A DNA stretch of 33,315 nucleotides from a bacterium (GTDB lineage Bacteria > Planctomycetota > Planctomycetia > Planctomycetales > Planctomycetaceae), in the NCBI GenBank assembly GCA_016124895.1, contig WGMU01000163.1, positions 1 through 33,315 on the forward strand. Reading direction: 5' to 3'. This document shows, in pieces, positions 24,170 through 33,279 of this stretch (positions are counted from its first letter, which is position 1; the number at the start of each line of letters is the position of its first letter). A program made the position numbers and the translations under genes. The notes beneath the pieces were generated by a model. The model was not told the origin of the DNA and made no database searches. It worked only from the letters and a program-made list of their open reading frames with translations.

Positions 24170-26287
24170 ATGTTCAAGAAACACCGACAGACGAAACGCC
24201 GCCATTCACTGCAGTCGATCCCGCCGGCTATCGAATTTTGTGAGCAACGTACGTTACTGGCCGCAGCCGGGCTGCTGCCTCCGATGGCTGGTCCGCCAGC
24301 ACCGCCTGATATAAATGCGGGTCCGCAGGGAAATGGTGGTCACAGCGGAGGGTCTACGGGGCAGGGCCAGATGATGGGACCGCAGCAGCTACCGATGAGA
24401 CCTCAACTGCCGATGGGGCAGCAGCAGTCAATGTCTCCGCCACCAGTTCAGCCGCCACAGAATGGCGGACCACAGATCACGATTCCGACCGAAGTCAGAT
24501 CACTCGACGGAACAGGCAACAACCCGAGTGATTCGGAGCTGGGCAGTTCTGCCGAGCCGTTGCTGCGTGTTGCACCCGCCGAGTACGCGGACGGCATCTC
24601 CGCCCCGGCCGGAGGTGATCGGCCCAGCGCCCGCGAGATCAGTAATGCAGTCTCGGATCACGTCGCCGATCCCGTGCTGAGCGAGCAGAATCTGTCGGCG
24701 ATGCTGTATGTCTGGGGGCAGTTTGTTGATCACGACATCGACCTCACGCTGACACAGGACAACAGTGGTGAGTCGCTGCCCATAGCAGTGCCGATCGGCG
24801 ATCCGTACTTCGATCCGACCGGAACCGGAACTCAGATCATCCCCATGACCCGATCCGCGTTTGACACGTCGACCGGCGACAGCGTCGACAATCCCCGTCA
24901 GCAGACCAGTCAGGTCACGGCGTGGCTTGATGGCTCGGTGGTCTACGGTTCTGACGCCGCAACGCTGGCGGGACTGCGGGCTTACGAAGGCGGCCGGATG
25001 CTCCTCAGCGACGACGGCCTGCTGCCGACTGACGCGACCGGCCACTTCATGGCCGGCGATATTCGAGCTGAAGACAACCCGCTGCTGACCTCCATGCAGA
25101 CGCTCTTCGTCCGTGAGCACAACTACTGGGCGGGTCAGATCGCCGCGGCGAATCCTGGTTTGAGTGACGAGGACGTCTTCCAGGCGGCACGCTCGCGAGT
25201 CATCGCCGAAATGCAGGCTGTTACGTACAACGAGTTTCTACCGGCGCTGCTCGGTCGGGGAGCAATCCCGACTTACCAGGGCTACGACCCGACGGTGAAT
25301 CCGACAATCGCCAACGAGTTCTCGACGGCGGCGTATCGTTTCGGCCATTCCACGATTGAGGAGGATATCGAGTTCTTCGGCAATGATGGTACGCCGGTGG
25401 CCGAAGAGATCCCGCTGCGTGAGGCGTTTTTCAATCCATCGATTCTTATGGAAAACGGAATTGATTCAGCGCTCAAGTACGCGGCGTCGTCCGTCATGGA
25501 AGAGGTTGATCTGCAGGTGGTCGATAGCCTGCGCAACTTCCTGTTTGGTGAACCCGGCCAGGGCGGCTTCGACCTCGTGTCGCTGAACATCCAGCGGGGG
25601 CGAGATCACGGCCTGGCGGATTACAACGCTGTGCGCGTCGCCTACGGCCTCGATCCGGTCACCAGCTTCGACCAGATCACGTCCGATCCCGAACTGGCTG
25701 CGAAGCTCGAAGCACTGTATGGCTCAGTCGACAACGTCGATGTGTGGGTTGGTGGTCTGGCCGAGGATCACGTCGCGGGCAGTTCAATGGGTCAGCTCTT
25801 CCAGACAATCATCGCTGACCAGTTCACACGACTTCGTGACGGTGACCGCTTCTTTTATCAGAACGTCTACTCTGGCGGCGAACTGCAGAGCATCCAGCAG
25901 ACCTCGCTGGCTGACATCATTGAGCGGAACTCCGTCATCACGAATCTACAGCACGACGTCTTCCACATGAACGCGTCGGTGAGCGGGCAGGTCTTCGCCG
26001 ATCTCAATGGCAACGGACGTTTGAATCCTCGCGACAAGGGACTGAGAGGCATTCAGGTTCAGTTGCTCAACGCTGAGGGCGACCTGGTCGCGACAACCCG
26101 GACCGACGCGCATGGTCGATACCGGTTTGATGAGATCTACGAAACCGGCCAATATCAGATTCGTATCAGCGAAACTGCAGGCAGCCGAGTGACGACCGCA
26201 ACGACGGTCGACGTGCTGGTCTCGCGCGGTGGTGTAAACCTGCGACACCTGAACTTTGGCCTGCAACCGCTGAGGCGGCGCCGATAA
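24170..26287 (+). CDS. secreted animal-type heme peroxidase with Cna-B/SdrD-like C-terminal domain
   Basis: 705 residues. The N-terminus 'RRHSLQSIPPAIEFCEQRTLLAAAG' carries the planctomycete 'E-x-R-x-L-L' surface-protein motif. A Pro/Gln/Met/Gly-rich spacer (about 35-100) follows. The peroxidase domain (about 105-600) has the distal His 188 in 'VWGQFVDHDIDLTL', the distal Arg 315 in 'TLFVREHNYWA' and the proximal heme-ligand His 393 in 'YRFGHSTI'. 'LNIQRGRDHGLADYN', a signature of the animal-peroxidase superfamily, is also present. A beta-sandwich domain ('VSGQVFADLNGNGRLNPRDKGLRGIQVQLLN', 'TDAHGRYRFDEI') is a Cna-B/SdrD-type repeat with a calcium-loop-like DLNGNG. The last residues are basic. 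It likely oxidises halides or organic substrates with peroxide outside the cytoplasm. It is monocistronic and convergent with the chemotaxis cluster. Confidence 0.9.
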   Translation: MFKKHRQTKRRHSLQSIPPAIEFCEQRTLLAAAGLLPPMAGPPAPPDINAGPQGNGGHSGGSTGQGQMMGPQQLPMRPQLPMGQQQSMSPPPVQPPQNGGPQITIPTEVRSLDGTGNNPSDSELGSSAEPLLRVAPAEYADGISAPAGGDRPSAREISNAVSDHVADPVLSEQNLSAMLYVWGQFVDHDIDLTLTQDNSGESLPIAVPIGDPYFDPTGTGTQIIPMTRSAFDTSTGDSVDNPRQQTSQVTAWLDGSVVYGSDAATLAGLRAYEGGRMLLSDDGLLPTDATGHFMAGDIRAEDNPLLTSMQTLFVREHNYWAGQIAAANPGLSDEDVFQAARSRVIAEMQAVTYNEFLPALLGRGAIPTYQGYDPTVNPTIANEFSTAAYRFGHSTIEEDIEFFGNDGTPVAEEIPLREAFFNPSILMENGIDSALKYAASSVMEEVDLQVVDSLRNFLFGEPGQGGFDLVSLNIQRGRDHGLADYNAVRVAYGLDPVTSFDQITSDPELAAKLEALYGSVDNVDVWVGGLAEDHVAGSSMGQLFQTIIADQFTRLRDGDRFFYQNVYSGGELQSIQQTSLADIIERNSVITNLQHDVFHMNASVSGQVFADLNGNGRLNPRDKGLRGIQVQLLNAEGDLVATTRTDAHGRYRFDEIYETGQYQIRISETAGSRVTTATTVDVLVSRGGVNLRHLNFGLQPLRRRR

Positions 26288-26324
26288 CGGGCGATCCGAG
26301 ACCTGTTTCCAGAAACGAAGGCGG

Positions 26325-26358
26325 CCTGCCGGTTGATCCGTGAGAATCTCCCGGCAGG
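26325..26358. terminator. possible bidirectional terminator hairpin
   Basis: Perfect 8-bp arms CCTGCCGG (26325-26332) and CCGGCAGG (26351-26358) lie between the convergent peroxidase and cheX genes. A second small hairpin TGTCG-TG-CGACA follows near 26380. There is no T-run on either strand, so termination is inferred mainly from position. Confidence 0.4.
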
Positions 26359-26413
26359 TCGTCGTATCTCCTGACCGTGTCGTGCGACAGGATCGCGTCA
26401 GCGTGAAGGCGGA

Positions 26414-26896
26414 TCAGGCCGTGGCGGTTTGTTTCTCGATCAGCGCAATGGACACCGGCTGACCACAGCATTCGAAGGTGCCGCACAGGCTGCATGTTTC
26501 GCAGTTGGTGGCAGCAGTATCGACCGCGGGCAATGTCAGATCGCAGTCGCTGTTCAGGATGCCCTTCACACTGCCGCCGATCACGTTGGCAACTTCACCC
26601 AGCGCATCGCGGACGTCTGCCTCCGTGAGATCGTCAGCGTTCAGGTCGAACATCGCGCAGGCAATTCGGCGGGCGAGTTCCTGTGGAGCACGCACGCGAA
26701 GTTCCGCGTTCCAGCAACCGAGAATCCTGATGTTCGCCTCAAGCTGTTCTTCAGAGCTGAAACAGCCGGACGAAACATCCAGAGCAAACGGCAGCCCGAG
26801 CATCGTATTGAACAGCGAGCTGGCGATTTCGGCGAGATCACGCGGACGGATGCGGCAGGTCTCAGCCGCGAAGATGTCGGTAACAAACGGTTCCAT
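26414..26896 (-). CDS. cheX: CheX/CheC-type CheY-P phosphatase with a cysteine cluster
   Basis: 160 residues. The segment 'DVRDALGEVANVIGGSVKGIL' holds the Glu101-x-x-Asn104 motif that in CheC/CheX proteins positions water for CheY-P hydrolysis, followed by the usual Gly-rich helix. Only one such motif is seen, as in CheX. The C-terminal third contains Cys 132, 135, 138, 143 and 144 (C-x2-C-x2-C-x4-CC), which is not part of the CheX fold I know and could bind a metal or Fe-S cluster. The start at 26896 has GGAAG six bases upstream and overlaps the end of cheR by 35 bp, so the two are probably translationally coupled. It is the last gene of the cluster. Confidence 0.72.
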   Translation of the reverse strand: MEPFVTDIFAAETCRIRPRDLAEIASSLFNTMLGLPFALDVSSGCFSSEEQLEANIRILGCWNAELRVRAPQELARRIACAMFDLNADDLTEADVRDALGEVANVIGGSVKGILNSDCDLTLPAVDTAATNCETCSLCGTFECCGQPVSIALIEKQTATA

Positions 26897-27686
26897 CGAT
26901 TTCTTCCCGTTGCAGTGGCAGGTTCAGACCGATGACGGTCTCTGCCGACCCGATAAACAGATAACCGTTCGGCCGCATCTGTCGCAGCGCCCGCCTCAGA
27001 ATGTCGGCCTTTGTCTGCTGATCGAAATAGATCAGCACGTTGCGGATAAAGATCACGTCGAACTGGCTCGTGATCGGCCACGACGTCGTCAGGTTGAGCC
27101 GCTGGAAGTCGATCAGGTTTCGCAGTTCCGGCTTGACCGTCCAGACGCTGCCGCTGCGATCGAAATAGCGCAATAGATTCCTGGCCGGCAGACCGCGGTT
27201 GACTTCCAGTTGCGTGTACTGCCCGCTGCTGCACCTGGCGAGCATCTTTTCCGAAATATCCGTCGCAAGGATGCGGACATTCCAGTTGCTGAGCGTTGGG
27301 AAGTGCTCACGGATCACCATTGCAATCGTGTAAGGCTCCTGCCCACTGGACGCCGCAGCGCACCAGATTTTCAATTCGCGCCGCGCCGCGTTCTCCTTCG
27401 TCACGTCCGGAATGATCTTCGACTGCAGCGCATTGAACGGGTGAATGTCGCGGAAAAAACTGGTTTCGTTGACCGTGACCGCCTGAGCGACCTGGTCGGC
27501 GAGCCGTGGCGACTTCGTTCGCCGCAGTTCCGCGACCAGTTGTTCCACGTTCTCCAGTCCGGCTTCCGCCGCCAGAGGCCTCAGCCGCACTTCAATCAGG
27601 TCACCCTGTCCGGAGCGCAGAACATTGCCGGATTGCCGGGCAATAAGGTCGCGCAGGAATTCGATATCAGGTGTGGCGATGGGCAT
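26862..27686 (-). CDS. cheR: chemotaxis protein methyltransferase CheR
   Basis: 274 residues. The N-terminal helical domain (about 5-65) is followed by 'TVNETSFFRD' (71-80), a diagnostic CheR sequence. The SAM-binding motif 'IWCAAASSGQEPYTIAM' (107-123) comes next, then 'RILATDIS' (138-145) and 'FDVIFIRNVLIYFD' (209-222). It transfers methyl groups from SAM to receptor glutamates, the adaptation step opposed by CheB. No C-terminal VieA/TPR extension is present. Start ATG at 27686 with AGGAAGGG upstream. It is preceded by cheB (gap 62 bp) and overlaps cheX. Confidence 0.93.
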   Translation of the reverse strand: MPIATPDIEFLRDLIARQSGNVLRSGQGDLIEVRLRPLAAEAGLENVEQLVAELRRTKSPRLADQVAQAVTVNETSFFRDIHPFNALQSKIIPDVTKENAARRELKIWCAAASSGQEPYTIAMVIREHFPTLSNWNVRILATDISEKMLARCSSGQYTQLEVNRGLPARNLLRYFDRSGSVWTVKPELRNLIDFQRLNLTTSWPITSQFDVIFIRNVLIYFDQQTKADILRRALRQMRPNGYLFIGSAETVIGLNLPLQREEIDGTVCYRHLRG

Positions 27687-27748
27687 GTGGAGAAACCCTT
27701 CCTGGCAGGTATGACGTTGTTCCAGAGGGGACGTTGCGAGGCGTGACT

Positions 27749-29044
27749 TCAGACGGCTGGTGTCAGGACGGGCTGTTCGGCCGCGACGGGTCGGACACGT
27801 TGTTCGATCTCAAATCCGATCTGCTCGAGCGGCAGAATGACGCTGGCCAGACCGGCTTCGGCGACAGCGCGAGGCATTCCCCATACGGCGCTCGTGGCCT
27901 GGTCCTGCGCGATGATCTGAGCGCCGACGTTGCTCAGCGCACGGCAGCCGTCGAGACCGTCTTTTCCCATTCCGGTCAGAATGACTCCCAGCGCCATATG
28001 GCCGAAACAGCGGGCGACGGAGCGGAGCAGGGGATCGACTGCTGGTCGCACTGCGTTTTCTGGTGGTCCCTGATTCAGCTTCAGCCGCAGCCCGGCACCG
28101 ACACGGGTCACCTCCATGTGAAAATCTCCTGGCGCGATCCAGACTTCACCTGGCCGGACAATTGCGTCGTGAACAGCTTCGCGAACCTGGAGCTTGCAGA
28201 GTGCATCCAGCCGATCGGCCATCATCGCGGTAAAGAGTTTTGGCATATGCTGCACAACCAGAACCGGCGCTCGGAAGTCAGCCGGCAGTCGCGTCAGGAC
28301 CTCGCTGAGCGCCTTGGGGCCGCCCGTTGACGAGCCGATCGCCACAACCGCGGCAGTCTTGCTGCGACGGCGGCTGCTGGATGCGGAAACCCGGACTGGA
28401 GCGGATGTGTGTCGACTGGCTTCACCGGGCTCCGTTCGGTGAGATTCCGAAACGAGTTCTTGACGCGACCGGGATCGCGGTGGCGGCTCTGCTGAGTTCC
28501 CCGTGACGGATGTAGCTGTCGCCTCCCGCATTGTGGTTTGACGTTTTGCGCTTTCCCGTGGCAGTTTCAGTGGCGAGGCCGGTGTTGCTGTTCGAGTCGC
28601 TACAACGACTGTCCCTTGTGACGGAGTTGAAGCCAGCTCGGTCAGAAAGTGAATTTTCGTCACCAGTCCTTGACGGACCGTGTGAATCGCGTCCTCAATG
28701 TGAAGCTGCCCGGATGGCTTGGTGACAAAGTCGTTTGCTCCGGCGCTCAGTGCATCGAACGTCGCTGCGGCGCCCTCCGACGTCAGCGAGCTGAACATGA
28801 CGATTGGCAGGTGGCGACTGCGGCGGCGGATCGCGCGGACGGTATCAATCCCGTCCAGCACCGGCATTTCCACGTCGACGATCACGATGTCCGGCCGCGC
28901 TGAGTCAAGATGGTCGAGAGCGTCACGACCATGCTCAGCCTGATAGACGACCTGCAAATCCGGCTCCGCCGAAAGTACGGCGTTCAGAATCCGGCGCATA
29001 ACGGACGAGTCATCGCAGATCATTACTCGAACTGGTTTTGACAT
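27749..29044 (-). CDS. cheB: chemotaxis response regulator protein-glutamate methylesterase CheB
   Basis: 431 residues from the ATG at 29044 (MSKPVRVMICDDS). An in-frame start at 29164 adds only an Arg-rich, non-conserved leader. The receiver domain has Asp 11-Asp 12, phospho-acceptor Asp 57 in 'IVIVDVEMPVLDG', Ser 85/86 and Lys 109. The methylesterase domain has Ser 239 in 'IGSSTGGPKAL', His 266 in 'VVQHMP' and Asp 362 in 'LTGMGKDGLDG', the complete catalytic triad. The linker (about 131-228) is about 100 residues of Ser/Thr/Arg-rich low-complexity sequence, much longer than the roughly 15-40 residues usual in CheB. Phosphorylation by CheA would activate demethylation of the receptors; no cheA is in the window. 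Confidence 0.93.
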   Translation of the reverse strand: MSKPVRVMICDDSSVMRRILNAVLSAEPDLQVVYQAEHGRDALDHLDSARPDIVIVDVEMPVLDGIDTVRAIRRRSRHLPIVMFSSLTSEGAAATFDALSAGANDFVTKPSGQLHIEDAIHTVRQGLVTKIHFLTELASTPSQGTVVVATRTATPASPLKLPRESAKRQTTMREATATSVTGNSAEPPPRSRSRQELVSESHRTEPGEASRHTSAPVRVSASSSRRRSKTAAVVAIGSSTGGPKALSEVLTRLPADFRAPVLVVQHMPKLFTAMMADRLDALCKLQVREAVHDAIVRPGEVWIAPGDFHMEVTRVGAGLRLKLNQGPPENAVRPAVDPLLRSVARCFGHMALGVILTGMGKDGLDGCRALSNVGAQIIAQDQATSAVWGMPRAVAEAGLASVILPLEQIGFEIEQRVRPVAAEQPVLTPAV

Positions 29045-29185
29045 CTCAGAATCCGATGAACAGAGGCGACGGCAGCGATGCAGCGGCCTCCTGCGAGCGG
29101 CGACCGGTACGTTGTGACGCGCTGATTTGACGCCCGGGAAAGCGACGTCTGGATGCTTCGGCACTGGTGAGCGATATGTGTCGAC

Positions 29186-29566
29186 TTACCTGGCGACGGC
29201 GGCGGTGACTCCGATCAGTTTCAGCTTTTCGAGCAGAATCCCGGCGGTGAACGGCTTCATCACGAACTCGTCGACGCCGGCCATCAGAGCGCGAGCCATG
29301 CGTGCCGGCTCGGACTCGGTCGTCACCATGACCATTGGCAGCCACTGGTGCTCAGGCTGCGAACGCACGGTTTCGACGAACTCCAGGCCGTTCATCCCCG
29401 GCATGTTCCAGTCGACGAGGACGAGTTTGATGTCGTCGTCGGTCCGCAGCGTTTGCAGTCCGTCCCGGCCGTCTTCGGCTTCGATCATCTCGAAGCCGAG
29501 GCTGTTCACAATGCGGCCAAGCAGTCGTCGCATGGCACGCGAGTCGTCAAGGATCAGAGCTTTCAT
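29186..29566 (-). CDS. cheY: CheY-like single-domain response regulator
   Basis: 126 residues with nothing beyond a receiver domain. Asp 7-Asp 8 form the acidic pocket, Asp 52 in 'LVLVDWNMPGMNG' is the phosphorylation site, Thr 82/83 in 'MVTTES' the switch and Lys 104 in 'FVMKPF' the conserved lysine. It is probably the output protein of this cluster, dephosphorylated by the CheX-like protein. A GGGAA lies eight bases upstream of the start. The stop of a 61-codon frame (29748-29563) overlaps the start as ATGA, but that frame does not look like a protein. Confidence 0.9.
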   Translation of the reverse strand: MKALILDDSRAMRRLLGRIVNSLGFEMIEAEDGRDGLQTLRTDDDIKLVLVDWNMPGMNGLEFVETVRSQPEHQWLPMVMVTTESEPARMARALMAGVDEFVMKPFTAGILLEKLKLIGVTAAVAR

Positions 29567-29926
29567 CTGGGATGTTCCCCTCGAAAGGCCGATGAGTTGA
29601 TAACGAAGCTGCTGCGATTCAGTACCGCGGTTGCCAGTTCGAGAACGGAACCTTCCGCCGCTGTCAGGTCGGCTGATGAACGTGTGCTGCGTTTCCTGTT
29701 CGGGAGCCAGCGAGCCGCTGCAGGCGTCGACTTCGTTCGGATGAGCATCCCTCAGTAAAGGTCACAGTCCGTCAGCCGGTGGCGGCGACTCCGCTACCGC
29801 TACCGGCAACGGTTTTCGGTGATCCGACATCAGGCAAAGGTGAGTTTGGCATCCGCTTCAGAAGCGGATTTGCATTGCTGACCGACGAGTCCCAGCAGAC
29901 CTCGGGAAATGGTGAGTGGATACTGG
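29567..29926. other. intergenic region between cheY and the heme-type MCP gene
   Basis: 360 bp with no convincing gene. A tight hairpin ATCCGCTT-CAG-AAGCGGAT (29851-29869) stands 58 bp after the receptor stop. It has no T-run and may be an RNA-processing or partial-termination site. A minus-strand frame at 29748-29563 (61 codons, stop overlapping the cheY start) has Arg/Ser-rich, unconvincing composition. Confidence 0.5.
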
Positions 29927-31285
29927 TTACAACTGCTGGAAGACGGTTTCGACCTGACTTCGAATGGAACGGCCCGAACGGGCGACCTGGCCGATGTGAT
30001 GGCTGATGTCGCTGGTTGCGGCCCCCTGTTCCTGGACAGCGCTGGCGATCGACTGCTGCGCCTCGGACACGCGGGCGATGATCTCGTTGATCCGGTCGAC
30101 GCACTGAGTGGCAACCTGACTATCGGTCCGAATGGCTTCGATCGATCCGTTGATTTCGTCGGTGGCTTTGCTGGTCTGATTGGCCAGTTCCTTGACCTCG
30201 TTGGCGACAACGGCAAAGCCTTTGCCGGCTTCCCCGGCGCGGGCAGCTTCGATTGTTGCATTCAGAGCCAGCAGATTGGTCTGCTCAGCCAGTTGATTGA
30301 TAACTTTCACGACCTGGCTGATTCGCGCGCCGCTGTCGACCAGCCGACAGATTGCGTTCGAGGTCGATGCAGCCTCGTCGACCGCTCTCCCCGCGATGTC
30401 GGCCGCTCGGCCGGCGCTACCGGTGATTTCAGTGATGCTCGCGTTGAGTTGCTGAGAGGCTGAGACGAGTTCGTCAACGCTGGCTGTCACGCCACCGACT
30501 GCGCTCGTAATCTGTTTCCCCGAGGAGCCGACCCGCTCAGTCACACAGCGAACGATCAGCAGCGTGAACAGCCCGGTACCGCACAGTCCACCGAGAGCAA
30601 ACAGGCTGGCCTTGCGGATGCCGGCCGCCACGGCGGCGTCGGCTTCGTCCAGCGACTGGACGATTTCAAACGCTCCGTGCATGTCGCCAGCCTTCCAGTT
30701 TTCCATGAGATAACCGGTCAGGTCGACTCCGTCCGAATTGCCCCACAGAGCTTCTGATGTCTTCGGATCACCGTGGCAGATCAGACAGTCCTGCGTGAGT
30801 CGAATCGGTCGGAAGTAATGCACGGTGTTGGTTTCGTCGTCGAGGACGAAGGACTCACTGTTTGTTCCGTCGCGAAGTTGTTGCAGCGCCGCGGCCTCCA
30901 GAGGCGTGGCCGTGTTCTCCGCGTTCCGCGGTTGCAGTGACGGCACACGAAACTTGTAGCCCCCAGCTTCCGCTTTCTTCAGCACCGCCTGACACGCCGT
31001 CATGACAGGCACGGACGACAGCGCTCTGTCGGTGTGCCCGTCGGTGATCCACGCACGGATCTGTTCGAGTGTCACGACGCCGAGGTCCCACTCACTCTGC
31101 TTCTGCTCCGCCGCAGCTTCGGCAGTCAGGCAGACGGCACGAGCCTTGTCGACCGTTGCTGCGACGGCCCGCGACCGAGCCTCGCTGACGAACATCAGCA
31201 GCAGCGCCCCGATGATCGCTCCCGGAAGGACAACGCCGACGCAGATCACGCGGCCCTGCAAAGACATTCGTTTCAACATGCTCAT
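29927..31285 (-). CDS. methyl-accepting chemotaxis protein with Tll0287-like heme-c sensor domain
   Basis: 452 residues. Membrane helices lie at about 13-34 and 226-248 and enclose a periplasmic domain. That domain reads '[28 protein letters not shown]', '[18 protein letters not shown]', which is the DUF3365/Tll0287-like pattern. It includes a c-type heme attachment site Cys167-x-x-Cys170-His171. The cytoplasmic part is a short MCP signalling hairpin whose tip reads '[38 protein letters not shown]' over residues 331-368. No clear HAMP domain separates TM2 from the coiled coil. Tll0287-like domains are proposed to sense redox state or small gases through the heme. The receptor is therefore a candidate redox or gas sensor for the cluster. 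Confidence 0.88.
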   Translation of the reverse strand: MSMLKRMSLQGRVICVGVVLPGAIIGALLLMFVSEARSRAVAATVDKARAVCLTAEAAAEQKQSEWDLGVVTLEQIRAWITDGHTDRALSSVPVMTACQAVLKKAEAGGYKFRVPSLQPRNAENTATPLEAAALQQLRDGTNSESFVLDDETNTVHYFRPIRLTQDCLICHGDPKTSEALWGNSDGVDLTGYLMENWKAGDMHGAFEIVQSLDEADAAVAAGIRKASLFALGGLCGTGLFTLLIVRCVTERVGSSGKQITSAVGGVTASVDELVSASQQLNASITEITGSAGRAADIAGRAVDEAASTSNAICRLVDSGARISQVVKVINQLAEQTNLLALNATIEAARAGEAGKGFAVVANEVKELANQTSKATDEINGSIEAIRTDSQVATQCVDRINEIIARVSEAQQSIASAVQEQGAATSDISHHIGQVARSGRSIRSQVETVFQQL

Positions 31286-31395
31286 GACGAATCTGCCTTA
31301 TTCTCGTTTGCCTCAGCCAGTCTGTACAAACTGCCGAGTTACTCTCCGACAGAATCAGACGGTTGCGGGAGAGTCAGTCGCAACCAGTAACGCTT

Positions 31396-32889
31396 TCAGA
31401 CCTGAACTGCGTCCCAGTCGCGGCGCGAGCCGCTGCTGGAATGAGTGACCAGTTCGGCGGTAGAAGCCAGTTCGGGCGAACGGCGAATCAGGTCGTCTAG
31501 GTCTGATTCGTCCATGCCGTCAGGAAGGGCCGACGCTGCTTCCTGACGGGACCGTCTTGCGGATTCTTCCGGCCGCAGCACATAGCTTCGCGCGGAGCTG
31601 CTGGCGGATTGCGCGTCTTCGGCGAGCCGGCTGACGCTCTCGGCGATCGCCTGGCTGCCGTCGGCGACAGCCAGAATGGTGCGCGAGATTTCGCATGTCA
31701 TCGCCGTCTGTTCTTCGACAGCGGCAGCAATCGCGTCCTGGCTGGCATTAATCCGCTGGATCACTTCCGAGACGCGACGGATCGCACTGATGGATTCCGC
31801 TGTATCGTTCTGAATTGATTCCACACGAGCGACGATTTCCTCCGTCGCCCGGCTGGTCTCACCGGCCAGTTCCTTGACTTCATTCGCAACGACGCCAAAT
31901 CCCTTGCCGGCCTCACCGGCACGAGCCGCTTCAATCGTTGCGTTCAGCGCCAGCAGGTTCGTCTGTTCGGCAATGGAATGAATCGTTTTGATGACGTTGC
32001 CGATTTGCGTGCTGCTTTCGCCCAGTCGGCCGATCGTCTCGTTGGTCGCGTTCGTCGCGTCGACCGCTGACCGAACGACGTCAACCGATTTGTTTGTATT
32101 TCCGGAGATCTCCGAGATGGCGGCTTCAAGCTGTTGCACCGCAGCCGCCAGTTCGCCGGCGTTCGCCTTCACACTACAGGCGGCTTTTGCTGCCGCCGCC
32201 GCCTGCTTCCGCAGCGGCGTGACAGTATGGCGGACTGTGTACCAGCCCATCAGACACGACAGGCTCAGCACAGCGATGATGAACGCGACCGACCATGCGG
32301 TCCTGCTGTGGATGGTTTCCGCCACCGTTGCTTCGTCATTCTGATTCCGAGCTGTCGCCAGCGCGACAACGCGGTCAATCTCGGCGCGGTGTTTCTCGTA
32401 CTGCTGCTTCAGCGCCCCGCGGGCCAGTTCGTTCGCCCGGGCAGCGTCACCGTTCAGACAGGCGGGGATGAATTCGCTGTCCCGCAGCTCGAAGAACTTG
32501 AGTGCCGGTTCGTACGAACCGACGGTCAGTGTCTCCTTCATTTCGCCGGCTTCAAGGTCCTCGATCCAGAAGCTGTGCCGCGTGTCGTATTCGGCACGCA
32601 GAGTCTTGCACTTTTCAACCAGAGGCTTGAGTTCTTCAGCGGTCGCACCGTGCTCAACTTCATTGGTCATGGTCAGCACCGTCAGGTACGACTCAATGAT
32701 GTACTCCGGCGGCGGCAGGATGTCGGCGATCAGATCCTTGCCCTGCACGATCCGGTTGTAAAACGGTCCGTGAACCTTCACGACGGACAGCGTGGCATAC
32801 GACCACACGCCGTAGGCCAGAAACCCGACGGCGCAGATCGCAACCATCGCGTACAGCTTTTTCGTAATACTCAGTTTCTCAAAAGCCAT
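31396..32889 (-). CDS. methyl-accepting chemotaxis protein with four-helix-bundle-like sensor
   Basis: 497 residues. The start at 32889 ([16 protein letters not shown]) has AGGTGAG upstream; an in-frame ATG at 32931 only adds 14 residues. TM1 is about 11-31 and TM2 about 199-219. The periplasmic part is all-helical, with '[18 protein letters not shown]' near the membrane, a sequence found in a recurrent class of small-ligand MCP sensors. The signalling tip is at about 306-340 ('[19 protein letters not shown]', '[17 protein letters not shown]'). A C-terminal tail of about 60 residues is polar and flexible, with no CheR-tethering pentapeptide recognisable. It is the first gene of the chemotaxis cluster as seen here. 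The short '[10 protein letters not shown]' after TM2 may be a HAMP remnant. Confidence 0.88.
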   Translation of the reverse strand: MAFEKLSITKKLYAMVAICAVGFLAYGVWSYATLSVVKVHGPFYNRIVQGKDLIADILPPPEYIIESYLTVLTMTNEVEHGATAEELKPLVEKCKTLRAEYDTRHSFWIEDLEAGEMKETLTVGSYEPALKFFELRDSEFIPACLNGDAARANELARGALKQQYEKHRAEIDRVVALATARNQNDEATVAETIHSRTAWSVAFIIAVLSLSCLMGWYTVRHTVTPLRKQAAAAAKAACSVKANAGELAAAVQQLEAAISEISGNTNKSVDVVRSAVDATNATNETIGRLGESSTQIGNVIKTIHSIAEQTNLLALNATIEAARAGEAGKGFGVVANEVKELAGETSRATEEIVARVESIQNDTAESISAIRRVSEVIQRINASQDAIAAAVEEQTAMTCEISRTILAVADGSQAIAESVSRLAEDAQSASSSARSYVLRPEESARRSRQEAASALPDGMDESDLDDLIRRSPELASTAELVTHSSSGSRRDWDAVQV

Positions 32890-33214
32890 GACTTGCTCAC
32901 CTTCTGAACGTAATGCGTTCTGTCGAGGCAACCGGGCTGACTGTCGGCGTCGCTCACGTCACGACGCCTTGCTGCTGAACGCTCGCTGCCGAGCCCGATT
33001 GCCTGCCATTGAGGTCAGGATGGAACTGGAGAACGAAACGCCGTCCCATGCGCTGTTTCCACAAAAGGTTCAATGCCAGAGCAGCCCTGCGCCGGCTTCC
33101 ATAACAAAGTGTTTTTCAAAGACGACGGGCCGGGATGAACACAAGCTCGAGTTGATTCGGCACAGGCCGCGTTCCTAAGTTCGAGTTTGTCACTTTTGGA
33201 TTGGTGAGGAGACA
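32890..33214. other. intergenic region upstream of the chemotaxis cluster
   Basis: 325 bp without a credible gene. It should hold the promoter of the minus-strand MCP gene; no sigma-28-like pair was found by eye. The right part (from about 33170) may already belong to the element that begins with the hairpin at 33215. Confidence 0.5.
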
Positions 33215-33279
33215 GATCGACGTCCCTGCGAGAATGAAGGGAGACAGTACTCACCCTTCGCTCGACAAGGACGTCGATC
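33215..33279 (+). promoter_or_regulatory. long leader hairpin abutting a start codon
   Basis: Perfect 11-bp arms GATCGACGTCC (33215-33225) and GGACGTCGATC (33269-33279) enclose CGAG/CTCG (33229-33232 with 33261-33264) and GAAGGG/CCCTTC (33236-33241 with 33254-33259). That is about 21 paired positions in one nested stem. The last base lies directly before the ATG at 33280, so in RNA the structure would hide the ribosome-binding region. Confidence 0.6.

Noticed and set aside
29563-29748. 61-codon gene coupled to cheY through an ATGA overlap
   Set aside because: The overlap is suggestive, but the peptide is Arg/Ser-rich without motif, and its start has no properly spaced ribosome-binding site.
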